Shown here piece after piece: positions 1-8,746 of a stretch of 64,000 nucleotides of DNA; position 1 is the first letter of the stretch; each line of letters opens with the position of its first letter. The notes beneath the pieces were generated by a model that saw only the letters and a program-made list of their open reading frames with translations, ran no database searches and had not been told where the DNA came from. Position numbers and translations under genes: made by a program. Source of the DNA: Qingrenia yutianensis (GTDB taxonomy: Bacteria > Bacillota > Clostridia > UMGS1810). The stretch is from contig NZ_JACRTE010000006.1 in assembly GCF_014385105.1 (NCBI RefSeq), positions 1-64,000 of the forward strand, read 5' to 3'.

Positions 1-819
1 CGGATGGCAAAAGAAATCCTTAACTTGAGATCGCATTTTCTTTGGTAAAACTTCCGTTGTATTCTTCTGCACCAGCTTTAAATCCCCGGGCCACCCATTT
101 TTTTCTTTATCTCTAAAATACAATTCAGTAAGAATTCCTTCATTATTATGAATGCTATTAAAATAGTCCCACACATGATAGGTCATTAGTTTATCGCAAA
201 ACAGACCAATTAGCAGATAATTTTCACGTTTTAAATGAAATTTTCGAATAACATTAGATATTCCTTGAATTGCACAACTTGTTCCCGTAACAATTATCTT
301 CTCTTCTCTATGTGCAAGCATATATCGCACAACGTCCTCTTGAGAAACTGATATGTACCTAGATTTCTCACTTCCTGTTACTTGTTCAGGTTCTTTGCAT
401 ATTTCAGTCTTGACCGTTGTTTCAAAATTATTCGACTTTACAACAAAGGCAGCTACATATCCATAAACACTTTTTTCTCTGAGTAATGTGGAAATTATAC
501 TTGAAATAACTCCACCAGATGTTGCTTTTTTTAACAATGCCTCATTAGTGGTATGACATATCTCTGTGGCTTTATAATCGCCTATACAATATGTTTTCAC
601 CTCATTTGATTTTAGAGATACCGCTTCATCTATGCCTGATTTACCCGGGCAAACATCAACACAAAGACCACATTGAATGCAATTTTCTTCATGTATTCTT
701 GGTGTCGGTATTCCTTTTTTCATTTCCAATGAAATTGCCGATTTAGGGCAAACGCCAGTACAAATTCCACATGAACAGCATTGTCCACTATTAACAACTT
801 GCTGTATACTTTTACTCAT
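1..819 (-). CDS. FrhB-like coenzyme F420 hydrogenase/dehydrogenase beta-subunit family protein (C-terminus cut by window edge)
   Basis: The N-terminus has a two-cluster ferredoxin domain, with CCSCGICTGVCP at about residues 14-25 and CIQCGLCVDVCP at about 47-58, each followed by the usual Cys-Pro. An FrhB-type region follows (about 70-273), with the glycine-rich stretch ATSGGVISSI and a GTSCAIQGI motif. These proteins bind [4Fe-4S] and flavin. In polysaccharide clusters they often sit beside pyruvyl transferases, where their exact redox role is unproven. The ATG at 817-819 overlaps the stop of the pyruvyl transferase gene in an ATGA arrangement, so translation is coupled. The frame is open to base 1; 273 codons are visible. 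It is the last visible gene of the exopolysaccharide operon. The family is clear; the function here is inferred. Confidence 0.88.
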   Translation of the reverse strand, partial: MSKSIQQVVNSGQCCSCGICTGVCPKSAISLEMKKGIPTPRIHEENCIQCGLCVDVCPGKSGIDEAVSLKSNEVKTYCIGDYKATEICHTTNEALLKKATSGGVISSIISTLLREKSVYGYVAAFVVKSNNFETTVKTEICKEPEQVTGSEKSRYISVSQEDVVRYMLAHREEKIIVTGTSCAIQGISNVIRKFHLKRENYLLIGLFCDKLMTYHVWDYFNSIHNNEGILTELYFRDKEKNGWPGDLKLVQKNTTEVLPKKMRSQVKDFFCHP

Positions 820-1967
820 TTTTTCTTCCTCAATCGCCTTTCCAATTCATCAAAGCAATTTTCCTTCTGCACTTTATTCAAGTTCTGCCTGATTGTTTCT
901 TCTTCCACTTTATGATTTTTATCCATTCTTTCAAGTGTTTCAATTATTACGATGTTGCTTACGTCCCCAACATCAAGAACATATTTACTTTGTCCCATAA
1001 GACCTAATAACTCTTGATATTTAACTGCCCACCCCAGTGCAACACAAGGGATACACTCCTTATAGGAATGTACAATAGAGTGATATCTTGCAGCAACTAT
1101 ATAGTCAAAATTTTTTACCAGTGATTCAAAAGCAAAACAAGAAAGCACCTCATTCAATATAACAACTCTATGCTCATTGTTAAACTCTTTCTTAATCTCG
1201 TTACAAATATTCAAATCATCGGTAGCATGACATAATAGATATACATTCTTCTTTTTTTCTAGTATCGTGTTCACAATAACTATATATTTCGACAATATGC
1301 GGTCGTGACCATACTGTTCATATAGACGTCTATTTACAACGAGACCAACGCTTTCATTTTTAATCTTGATATTACTATCTTGGAAAAAATCTTTAGCCGC
1401 TTCGAAAATCCGAGAATTTTGTAAGACAAGATCCGATGATATCTGCACATTAGCTTTTGGTGCAATTTTTTTCAAATCTTCCGCACTTTTTTTCTCTCTA
1501 GCGAAACAAACTAATGGGTATTTTAAATACTTCCTTATCAAAAGCCGAATAATATATTTAATTTTTCCGTCATAACTAAAGGGACCAAACGATTGTGGCA
1601 TAAGAGCTGCTTCTGTTTTAGTCCATTTACACAGTGCTATTTTAAAAAGGTAGCGCAGCGTCGGATAATTTCCCAACTTTGAACACAGTTCATATCCGCT
1701 GATATCCAGCATCAGATCTGCTCGTTTGTATTCTTCCAACATTGCTATGAGCTTTTTCATTTTGCCGCCAGATTGCATTTTCTTAACACTGCTATTAGCT
1801 AATCGATTCAAATCTTCCAATGACCTTATTTCGAAAAAACCTTCTGCTAACTGCACACTGCAAACGCACCCATCAAATCGAGTAAAGCACTCATTCGCAG
1901 TCACATATAGCATTGCTTCAGCGCCTTTATTTACAAAATTACCGCCTGAAATAATCACTCGTTTCAT
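816..1967 (-). CDS. polysaccharide pyruvyl transferase family protein
   Basis: This is a CsaB/WcaK-type pyruvyl transferase of about 383 residues, expected to add a ketal pyruvate from PEP to a sugar of the exopolysaccharide, or to act as a related transferase. The N-terminus has the family signature GGNFVNKGAEAML. The C-terminal half has ARYHSIVHSY followed by a conserved region ending in GWAVKYQELL. I chose the ATG at 1967, which places the GGN motif eight residues in as in relatives. The frame could also start at a TTG at 2012, but that start has no ribosome binding site. The stop overlaps the start of the next gene. The gene is AT-rich compared with the epimerase and dehydrogenase genes upstream in the same operon. 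Confidence 0.87.
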   Translation of the reverse strand: MKRVIISGGNFVNKGAEAMLYVTANECFTRFDGCVCSVQLAEGFFEIRSLEDLNRLANSSVKKMQSGGKMKKLIAMLEEYKRADLMLDISGYELCSKLGNYPTLRYLFKIALCKWTKTEAALMPQSFGPFSYDGKIKYIIRLLIRKYLKYPLVCFAREKKSAEDLKKIAPKANVQISSDLVLQNSRIFEAAKDFFQDSNIKIKNESVGLVVNRRLYEQYGHDRILSKYIVIVNTILEKKKNVYLLCHATDDLNICNEIKKEFNNEHRVVILNEVLSCFAFESLVKNFDYIVAARYHSIVHSYKECIPCVALGWAVKYQELLGLMGQSKYVLDVGDVSNIVIIETLERMDKNHKVEEETIRQNLNKVQKENCFDELERRLRKKK

Positions 1968-2014
1968 CTTTATACCACGCGCATTGAGTAATGCGTACTC
2001 CTTTCTATTCAAAA

Positions 2015-3097
2015 TTAGAGCAGCTTAATCCAGTCATCACATACCTTTTGAATTGACATATTAACGCGCACCTTCTTGGCTTCAGTGGATAGCTCTTTAC
2101 ATTCTTCTGGATTGCTCAGAAGCTTCTCTATTGCTGCTGCCATATGTTTCTCATCACCTACGGGAACCAAAATTCCATTTTTACCATCTTTGATTACTGC
2201 TTTCGCTCCTCCGATAGGGCAGTCTGTCGCAATTGTCGGAACTCCCATTGCCATTGCCTCCAGCATCGTATTAGACATACCCTCAAAATCAGAAGAAGAA
2301 ACATACAACGCTGCACGATTCATAACTGCATAAATATTGTTAGAAAAGCCTTTTAGAGAAACTCTCTCCCGTAATTTATGATTATCAATATACAATTGAA
2401 GTTCTTCAGCAAACACACCATCTCTATATGTTTTATCTCCGTAAATATGCAGCACATATTCTGGGAACTTATTTTCAATCAATTCCCAAGCCTTAATTAA
2501 CATCAAAAAATTTTTCTGCGGAACAATACGGCCAACAGCTAAAACAAGTTTTTCTCGATCACCTAAATCACAAGGATCCGGTAGTTTTTCAGAACTGATT
2601 GGATTTGCAATTATGATACCTTTTTCTTGTACACTCTTTGGAAAATAATTCTTTGCATCACTGGTTTGAAACACACAGCAATCTGCATATCTAAATGCAG
2701 TATTACGGATTTTTTTCATGAATTTTTTTCTTGGAATTATGTTTGGATCATTACGTTCTGACACAATATTTCTATTATGCAATCCAACAGATGCCAGAAC
2801 ACAATAGGCACTTACATCAGGAAAAAAAGAAATCACCGTACTATTCTCATGGTGTTTAAAATACTCTCTGAACTGAAGATATTTATCAAATATTTTCAGC
2901 GCCTTGTTTTTTTTCTTAGATGCAATTTTATCTACTGCAATACCTTCTGCTAGAGGATAGCTCTGCGCAGGTCGTGAACCTGTGACAAGAACTCTAACGC
3001 AAATTCCGCGTTCAGCCATTTCATTTGCAATATTTAAAAAAACTCTCTCTGCTCCTCCTCCTCCAAGCGTACCGGTAGCAATAATAACTTCTTTCAT
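2015..3097 (-). CDS. GT4 family glycosyltransferase
   Basis: This is a GT-B fold, retaining glycosyltransferase of about 360 residues that would add one sugar to the lipid-linked repeat unit at the inner face of the membrane. The N-terminus has the glycine-rich acceptor loop TGTLGGGGAERV. The C-terminal domain has AVGRIVPQKN and the EX7E nucleotide-sugar motif region SDFEGMSNTMLEAMAMGVP. This is a typical GT4 that resembles N-acetylgalactosaminyl or galactosyl transferases, but the donor cannot be read from sequence. The ATG at 3097 gives the classical start; an in-frame start at 3139 would overlap the preceding glycosyltransferase gene. The gap to the preceding gene is 13 bases, so the two are cotranscribed. 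Confidence 0.9.
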   Translation of the reverse strand: MKEVIIATGTLGGGGAERVFLNIANEMAERGICVRVLVTGSRPAQSYPLAEGIAVDKIASKKKNKALKIFDKYLQFREYFKHHENSTVISFFPDVSAYCVLASVGLHNRNIVSERNDPNIIPRKKFMKKIRNTAFRYADCCVFQTSDAKNYFPKSVQEKGIIIANPISSEKLPDPCDLGDREKLVLAVGRIVPQKNFLMLIKAWELIENKFPEYVLHIYGDKTYRDGVFAEELQLYIDNHKLRERVSLKGFSNNIYAVMNRAALYVSSSDFEGMSNTMLEAMAMGVPTIATDCPIGGAKAVIKDGKNGILVPVGDEKHMAAAIEKLLSNPEECKELSTEAKKVRVNMSIQKVCDDWIKLL

Positions 3098-3110
3098 ATT
3101 CTTTCCACTC

Positions 3111-4259
3111 TCATCTCTCCGATTTTTTTCTATACACATTTAAAAACTCCTCTGAAAGTTTATCCCATGTAAACCCATTTGAAATTGTTTCTTCCGCACT
3201 CTTTTGGATTAATTTTTTCTTTTCTTCCGTAACATTCAAAATTGTATTTGCCCACTGTAGAGCATCTTTTTTTTCAAAAACAAATCCATTTTCTTCATGC
3301 TCAATTAATGTGCTGGAACCGCCATTTCGAGTTGTTAGTACAATATTTCCGTAGTACATTGCCTCTAAAAGAACCATTCCAAAAATCTCATACTCCGTTG
3401 GTAACAAGAAAAAGTCTGCTTGTTTGTATATACAAGAAAGATATTTCTGCTCCATCTTTTCCTGACAAACCACCTTATCTCGAACGCCAGCGTTTTCCAT
3501 ATACAGAAAGACTTTCTTTATATACTCTGGATCTCCTGTTCCAATCATGTACAGCCGTGCGTTCACATTTTTCTCAAGAACTTTCTGGAAGACATCAATT
3601 ATAAAAGGAATGTCCCTACGATCTTCAAATCGCCCAATGTAAAGCAGCTTCATACTACTATGGTCATCGGTCATTGCCTGATACAGCGGTTCTGAACATT
3701 TTTTTCTGTCATTTGACAGCATCTGAGCATCAATACCAACGCCTATCGTTTTTACGTTTTGTGAAGATATCCCTTTACTTATCAGAAATTCCTTTGCCAT
3801 TTTACTTTTAACAATAAAGGAGGTTTTCTGCTTGATATATCGCTTAAGAAAAATCGCATCGAATGCTTTACACATCAAGTTGTAATGTTTATTGAATGGA
3901 CTAAAGTAAGGGCCATGATAAATCACAGTTTTTTCAGGATACTTTTTTGCCAAAATCCACGCTTGCATCTGATTGTATTCGCACGGTTGAAGGACATCAT
4001 ACTGATTAAACAAATCTTCACAATTTTTATATACCGTATTTTTTAGCATTGTCATTCCATGTCTATAAAAGACATGAATGCTCCCGACATCATCTACCGG
4101 TATCGTTATTGTTTCTTCTTTCTTATCTGTCCAAAAAACGATATCACAAATGTGTCCTTTTCGTACTAGCGCCTTTGCCAAACCAACTTCTTGAATATTA
4201 TATGTATTGTTCTTAACCGCCATATAAGACGGATAGTTTCGAATAATCAGTATCTTCAT
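3111..4259 (-). CDS. GT4 family glycosyltransferase
   Basis: A second GT-B glycosyltransferase of about 382 residues. The N-terminal Rossmann start MKILIIRNYPSYM is followed by the C-terminal donor domain with LLYIGRFEDRRDI and the EX7E region EYEIFGMVLLEAMYYG. Its role is assembly of the exopolysaccharide repeat unit; the donor and linkage are unknown. The start is placed at the ATG at 4259, five codons inside the longest frame, because a GAAGGAT-type ribosome binding site precedes it and the Rossmann strand begins at once. It lies downstream of the UDP-glucose dehydrogenase gene, with a gap of about 30 bases. Confidence 0.9.
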   Translation of the reverse strand: MKILIIRNYPSYMAVKNNTYNIQEVGLAKALVRKGHICDIVFWTDKKEETITIPVDDVGSIHVFYRHGMTMLKNTVYKNCEDLFNQYDVLQPCEYNQMQAWILAKKYPEKTVIYHGPYFSPFNKHYNLMCKAFDAIFLKRYIKQKTSFIVKSKMAKEFLISKGISSQNVKTIGVGIDAQMLSNDRKKCSEPLYQAMTDDHSSMKLLYIGRFEDRRDIPFIIDVFQKVLEKNVNARLYMIGTGDPEYIKKVFLYMENAGVRDKVVCQEKMEQKYLSCIYKQADFFLLPTEYEIFGMVLLEAMYYGNIVLTTRNGGSSTLIEHEENGFVFEKKDALQWANTILNVTEEKKKLIQKSAEETISNGFTWDKLSEEFLNVYRKKSER

Positions 4260-4290
4260 CTCTGCATCCTTCACAAGAAATCACTTTGCC

Positions 4291-5541
4291 TTAGTCACGC
4301 TGGAAAATATCTCTAGTGTAAACCTTATCCTTCACATCATCCAAGCACTTGTCATAGCGGTTCGCTATGATGGCCTGGCTCTGTTTTTTGAACTCCTCTA
4401 AATCATTAACAACACGGCTGCCAAAGAACGTATCCCCATTTTTCAGCGTCGGCTCATAGATGATCACAGTTGCACCCTTAGCCTTGATGCGCTTCATGAC
4501 ACCCTGAATGGAGCTCTGGCGGAAGTTATCACTGTTGCTCTTCATGGTCAGTCGGTATACACCAACAACAACTTCTTTTTCCTTGCTCTCATCCCAGCTG
4601 TCGTTTGCTTCATAAGCACCAGCAATTTCAAGCACACGGTCGGCGATGAAATCTTTACGGGTTCTATTGCTCTCGACGATAGCTTCAATCAGGTTTTCCG
4701 GTACATCGGCGTAGTTCGCCAGCAGCTGCTTGGTGTCTTTCGGCAGGCAGTATCCACCGTAGCCAAAGGACGGATTGTTATAATGAGTACCAATACGAGG
4801 ATCCAGGCAAACACCGTTGATGATCTGCTGAGTGTTCAGCCCCTTCATCTCAGCATAGGTATCCAGTTCGTTGAAGTAGCTGACACGCAGTGCCAGATAG
4901 GTGTTGGCGAACAGCTTAACTGCCTCTGCCTCAGTAAAGCCCATAACCAGAGTGTCAATGTTCTCTTTAATTGCGCCTTCCTGCAGGAGTTCTGCAAAAG
5001 TGTGTGCCGCCTTTACCAGACGAGCATTATCCACATCAGTACCAACAATGATACGGGAAGGATAAAGGTTGTCGTACAATGCCTTGCTCTCTCGCAGGAA
5101 CTCCGGGCTGAAGATGATATTGTCGCAGTGGAACTTCTCACGAACACTTGCAGTATACCCAACCGGGATGGTGCTCTTGATAACCATGATAGCTTCCGGG
5201 TTATACTCAATGACCAGTTTAATGACAGCTTCCACTGCAGAGGTGTCAAAGAAATTCTTCTTGCTATCGTAATTTGTCGGTGCTGCGATGACTACAAAGT
5301 CAGCATCAGAGTATGCTTCCTTGGCATCCAGAGTTGCGGTCAAATCCAGTTCTTTCTCTGCCAGATACTTTTCAATGTATTCGTCCTGAATCGGTGACTT
5401 CTTGTTATTAATCAGTTCCACTTTCTCAGGGATGATATCCACAGCAGTCACCTTGTGGTGCTGAGATAACAGCGTAGCAATGGAAAGACCCACGTAACCA
5501 GTACCAGCCACAGCAATCTTCAAATCCTTAAGTTCTCTCAT
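4291..5541 (-). CDS. ugd: UDP-glucose 6-dehydrogenase
   Basis: Oxidises UDP-glucose to UDP-glucuronate with two NAD+. The Rossmann motif GTGYVGLSIATLL is at residues 13-25. The central domain carries SPEFLRES and the NTYLALRVSYFNELD helix. The catalytic cysteine lies in GYGGYCLPKDTKQLL at about 262-276. The length of 416 residues fits the short UDP-glucose dehydrogenase type. An AAGGAG ribosome binding site precedes the ATG. Its neighbour encodes UDP-glucuronate 4-epimerase, so together they make UDP-galacturonate for the polysaccharide. Codons are rich in AAC, AAG, ATC and CTG, unlike the AT-rich glycosyltransferases downstream, a sign of mosaic origin. UDP-ManNAc dehydrogenase is a less likely alternative. 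Confidence 0.92.
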   Translation of the reverse strand: MRELKDLKIAVAGTGYVGLSIATLLSQHHKVTAVDIIPEKVELINNKKSPIQDEYIEKYLAEKELDLTATLDAKEAYSDADFVVIAAPTNYDSKKNFFDTSAVEAVIKLVIEYNPEAIMVIKSTIPVGYTASVREKFHCDNIIFSPEFLRESKALYDNLYPSRIIVGTDVDNARLVKAAHTFAELLQEGAIKENIDTLVMGFTEAEAVKLFANTYLALRVSYFNELDTYAEMKGLNTQQIINGVCLDPRIGTHYNNPSFGYGGYCLPKDTKQLLANYADVPENLIEAIVESNRTRKDFIADRVLEIAGAYEANDSWDESKEKEVVVGVYRLTMKSNSDNFRQSSIQGVMKRIKAKGATVIIYEPTLKNGDTFFGSRVVNDLEEFKKQSQAIIANRYDKCLDDVKDKVYTRDIFQRD

Positions 5542-5593
5542 GATATTTATCTCCTTTATTTGTAATCAGCAAAGTGCCAATATGAAACTTTCC

Positions 5594-6643
5594 TTACTTA
5601 TAAAACTCAGCGTACCACTCAGCGAACTTTCTTAATCCAGTCTGCAGACTTGTGCTCGGCTTGTACCCGAAGTCACGCTCCAGTGCGCTGGTATCTGCAT
5701 AGGTCACAGGCACATCACCAGGCTGCATCGGAACCAGTTCCTTGTGTGCCTCAAAGTCGTAATCTTCCGGCAGAACTTTTGCTCTCACTAACTCCTCACT
5801 CAGAATCTGCACGAAGTCCAGCAGATTCTCCGGGTTCTGATTGCCGATGTTGTAAACTGCATACGGCGGAATCGGCAGACCGTCCTCGCCATTCTTTTTG
5901 TCCGGCGCCTTCTTCATCACACGGACAACACCCTCGACAATATCGTCCACATAGGTAAAGTCACGCTTGCAGTTGCCATAGTTGAAGATATTTATGGTTC
6001 CGCCCTTCACCAGCTTGTTGGTAAATCCGAAGTAAGCCATGTCAGGACGGCCTGCAGGACCATACACTGTGAAGAAGCGCAGACCAGTAGAAGGAATGTT
6101 GTAGAGCTTGGAGTAGGCGTGTGCCATCAACTCATTAGATTTCTTGGTTGCTGCATAAAGAGAAACAGGATTATCCACCTTATCATCTGTGCTGTACGGA
6201 ACCTTCTTGTTGGAACCGTAGACGGAGGAAGAAGAAGCATACACCAGATGCTCTAGACTCTCACTATGACGGCAGGCTTCGAGGATATTAAAGAAGCCGA
6301 CCAAGTTAGATTCCACATAAGCATCTGGGTTTGTAATGGAGTAACGCACACCAGCCTGTGCTGCAAGGTTGACGACCACAGATGGCTTGTACTTCTCGAA
6401 CAGTTTAGTGATCAGTTCCTTATCAGCGATGTTGCCTTTGACAAAAGTAAATGTGGGATACTTGGCCAGCTCGTTCAGACGGAACTCTTTCAGTGCTACA
6501 TCATAGTAGGCATTCATATTGTCGATGCCGATAACCGTAGCGGAAGGCGCTTCCTGATAGATTCGCTTCACAAGGTTGGATCCTATAAAGCCCGCCGCGC
6601 CTGTGACTAAAATTGTTTTTTTATCTAAAGTTACTGTGCTCAT
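5594..6643 (-). CDS. UDP-glucuronate 4-epimerase (short-chain dehydrogenase/epimerase)
   Basis: Interconverts UDP-glucuronate and UDP-galacturonate. The NAD-binding motif GAAGFIGSNLVKRIY is near the N-terminus. The segment GIDNMNAYYDVALKEFRL is typical of the LspL/Cap1J branch. The catalytic dyad lies in SLYAATKKSNELMAHAYS (YxxxK), preceded by SSSSVYG. The region RFFTVYGPAGRPDMAYF also matches this branch. The protein is about 349 residues. The start is the ATG at 6643, with an AGGAG site seven bases upstream; a longer frame exists but would overlap the previous gene. It acts with the adjacent ugd product. The substrate assignment rests on family resemblance and neighbour. Confidence 0.88.
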   Translation of the reverse strand: MSTVTLDKKTILVTGAAGFIGSNLVKRIYQEAPSATVIGIDNMNAYYDVALKEFRLNELAKYPTFTFVKGNIADKELITKLFEKYKPSVVVNLAAQAGVRYSITNPDAYVESNLVGFFNILEACRHSESLEHLVYASSSSVYGSNKKVPYSTDDKVDNPVSLYAATKKSNELMAHAYSKLYNIPSTGLRFFTVYGPAGRPDMAYFGFTNKLVKGGTINIFNYGNCKRDFTYVDDIVEGVVRVMKKAPDKKNGEDGLPIPPYAVYNIGNQNPENLLDFVQILSEELVRAKVLPEDYDFEAHKELVPMQPGDVPVTYADTSALERDFGYKPSTSLQTGLRKFAEWYAEFYK

Positions 6644-6654
6644 ATTTTTACTCC

Positions 6655-7662
6655 TCAATTTCTTATCTTCACAAATCTATTCGGATACAGGAAGAACTCC
6701 AACCACTTCGTTTTCTTCATAATCCAAGCTGCAATGATTGGACCCACAAAGCTAATTCCTAGTCCCAGCACCACATGAATCACAGAACTTCCGATACCCA
6801 ACTTCAGTAAGACTGATCTCATTGGTGCCGCAAACAACGTATGCATCAGAAAAATCGGCATTGTGTATTTTGCAAGAAAATCCATGCCTCTACCGAACTT
6901 TTCCTCAAAACCCACCACCATCATGATAACAGCCACACAAGCCAATAATCCCATTACGAAAGAGACTGCACTACTGCTGATTTCCGCCGTATATACCATA
7001 ATGCTCAGAATTATAAACAGCACTCCGCATATCATTCCTTGTACTTTTCTGCCCTTCAATTGCACGTTAAATACACAAATGCTCATGCCGAGTACAAACC
7101 AGATTTCGTTTGAGAGAACTGTCGATACTGCGTAAACGCTGTACCCCCCCGTCAAAATTAGACTTTTTGCAGCCAGTGCAACTACTAATCCAACTGCAGC
7201 TGCTTTCACACTGTTAAAAGTCGGCGTAACAAGAAAGATGAAGAACAATGCGTACAAATACCAGTACGGTGCTGTTGGATGAAGGAACAATGTTTCTCCT
7301 AGACCGCCGATTTGGTCGTTGACACTGCTTGAGAACACTTTTTTCAGTACCCATGTAGCAGTCGTAAAAGTCGCATATGGTACGCCGAGTGCCAGCACTT
7401 TTTTCGCTACATTTCTATACCAACTGCCTACACTGTTTACCTTGCTGTACTTCTGATACAGATATCCACTACAAATAAAGAACAGCGGCACGTGGAAGTA
7501 ATAAATCGTTGTGTTGAACCACTCATATAAATCATTTTCGGACAGAATATTCGCCTTCGTCATGCTTTGGAAGAAATGACCTAGCACAACCAATATACAG
7601 GCAATGACTTTTACATCATCGACCCATTTTTCTCTTGTTCTTACCGCTGCCTTTTCATTCAT
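6655..7662 (-). CDS. acyltransferase family 3 membrane protein
   Basis: A 335-residue integral membrane protein of the acyltransferase-3 (OafA/WecH-like) family, which transfers acetyl or other acyl groups to surface sugars. The N-terminus has WVDDVKVIACILVVLGHFFQ, with the histidine at the end of TM1. A typical VPLFFICSGYLY segment follows, then about ten membrane helices, ending in LYPNRFVKIRN. A GAGGGTGAG ribosome binding site lies before the ATG. It is the only one of the three acyltransferase genes in this cluster that is intact. Its start is 11 bases after the repaired stop of the frameshifted acyltransferase gene upstream, as expected for an operon. Confidence 0.88.
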   Translation of the reverse strand: MNEKAAVRTREKWVDDVKVIACILVVLGHFFQSMTKANILSENDLYEWFNTTIYYFHVPLFFICSGYLYQKYSKVNSVGSWYRNVAKKVLALGVPYATFTTATWVLKKVFSSSVNDQIGGLGETLFLHPTAPYWYLYALFFIFLVTPTFNSVKAAAVGLVVALAAKSLILTGGYSVYAVSTVLSNEIWFVLGMSICVFNVQLKGRKVQGMICGVLFIILSIMVYTAEISSSAVSFVMGLLACVAVIMMVVGFEEKFGRGMDFLAKYTMPIFLMHTLFAAPMRSVLLKLGIGSSVIHVVLGLGISFVGPIIAAWIMKKTKWLEFFLYPNRFVKIRN

Positions 7663-7673
7663 TTAACTCACCC

Positions 7674-8727
7674 TCATTTACTTCTCCCTACAATGAACGG
7701 GAACCATCTATTTATGACATATGCAGGTAGTATCAAAATCACTGACAGAACAAGTGACAATCCCAAGCAAAATACTGATGATGCTACTACGTTGTTCAAA
7801 ACAGTTGCATAATAAAGATGCCATGAACCTTTTTAATAGCGTCTGGATAGCGCTATACACTTTTCCGTGCAGAGCAAAATAAATCAAAGTATTTTGTCCT
7901 ACATAGTTGATATATCTGTTAGTACTTACAACTTTTGCTATCGACACTAATTCAATAATTCCCACAACCGACAAGAGATACCGATACAGGATACCTGCTA
8001 TCATCGGCAGTTCAATTTTTCCAAAAAACGGAATAAAAACTAAGAGCAAATATACTATTAGAACTGCTATTCTCGTCCTTTGTGTATTGCACTTATCAAA
8101 CTCAGTTTCCATATTACGTCGAAACATATAACCAGTAACCATGTAAAACATAGCCTGAAACATATACTCCAAGTGCCAAGGAAGCGCTGTACTATTCCAT
8201 GGAAACGTATTTGCTGGAACTAGTCGTGTATACAGGATACTAGCAAGCGAAAGGAGCCATGCAATTATGATTAGTATTACGCATTTGCTCCTGTAACCCC
8301 CGCTTACTTTATCAACTTCATCTTCATACCATTGAATAAAAAAATAAAATGGCACAAACGCTACAAATAACGCCGCTACAAACCAGATCAAATCGCCTTG
8401 TCCTCTGATTTGAAGAAAATTTCGCATCAGTTCTTCAAGCAAACTCTCATGTGCATTAAACGAAATCATCTGCGAAAGCACAATGTCAAAAACACTAAAA
8501 ACCAGCCACGGTATAAATAACCGCCTAAACTTTTTAAACATAAATTCTTTGAAACTACCTTTTGGCTTATATACATACCCAGCCGTAAAGAAGAAAGCCG
8601 TCAAGAAAAAAGGTGTATAAAAAGCTCTCCAAACTTCTGTTCTTGTTTCAAGATGGGAAAGCATCACCATTATGATGCAGACATACTTAACTATGTCCAC
8701 CCATTCAATTCTTTTCTTCTTTCCCAT
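7674..8727 (-). pseudogene. acyltransferase family 3 gene with one homopolymer frameshift near its 3' end
   Basis: The reading frame starts at 8727 behind an AGGAGAGG site and encodes a normal acyltransferase-3 protein: WVDIVKYVCIIMVMLSHLE, then PFFLTAFFFTAGYVY, then multiple membrane helices. As sequenced, the frame ends at 7708 with a tail that does not look like the family. Removing one base from the five-T run at 7830-7834 (five A on the coding strand) joins ALHGKVYSAIQTLLK to GSWHLYYATVLNNV. A last membrane helix and the normal ending NRWFPFIVGRSK follow, with a stop at 7674, 11 bases before the next gene. The repaired protein is about 350 residues. It could be a sequencing indel, a true mutation or phase variation; the sequence alone cannot decide. 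Confidence 0.87.
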
Positions 8728-8746
8728 TTGTCCTCTCCTTTTACTT

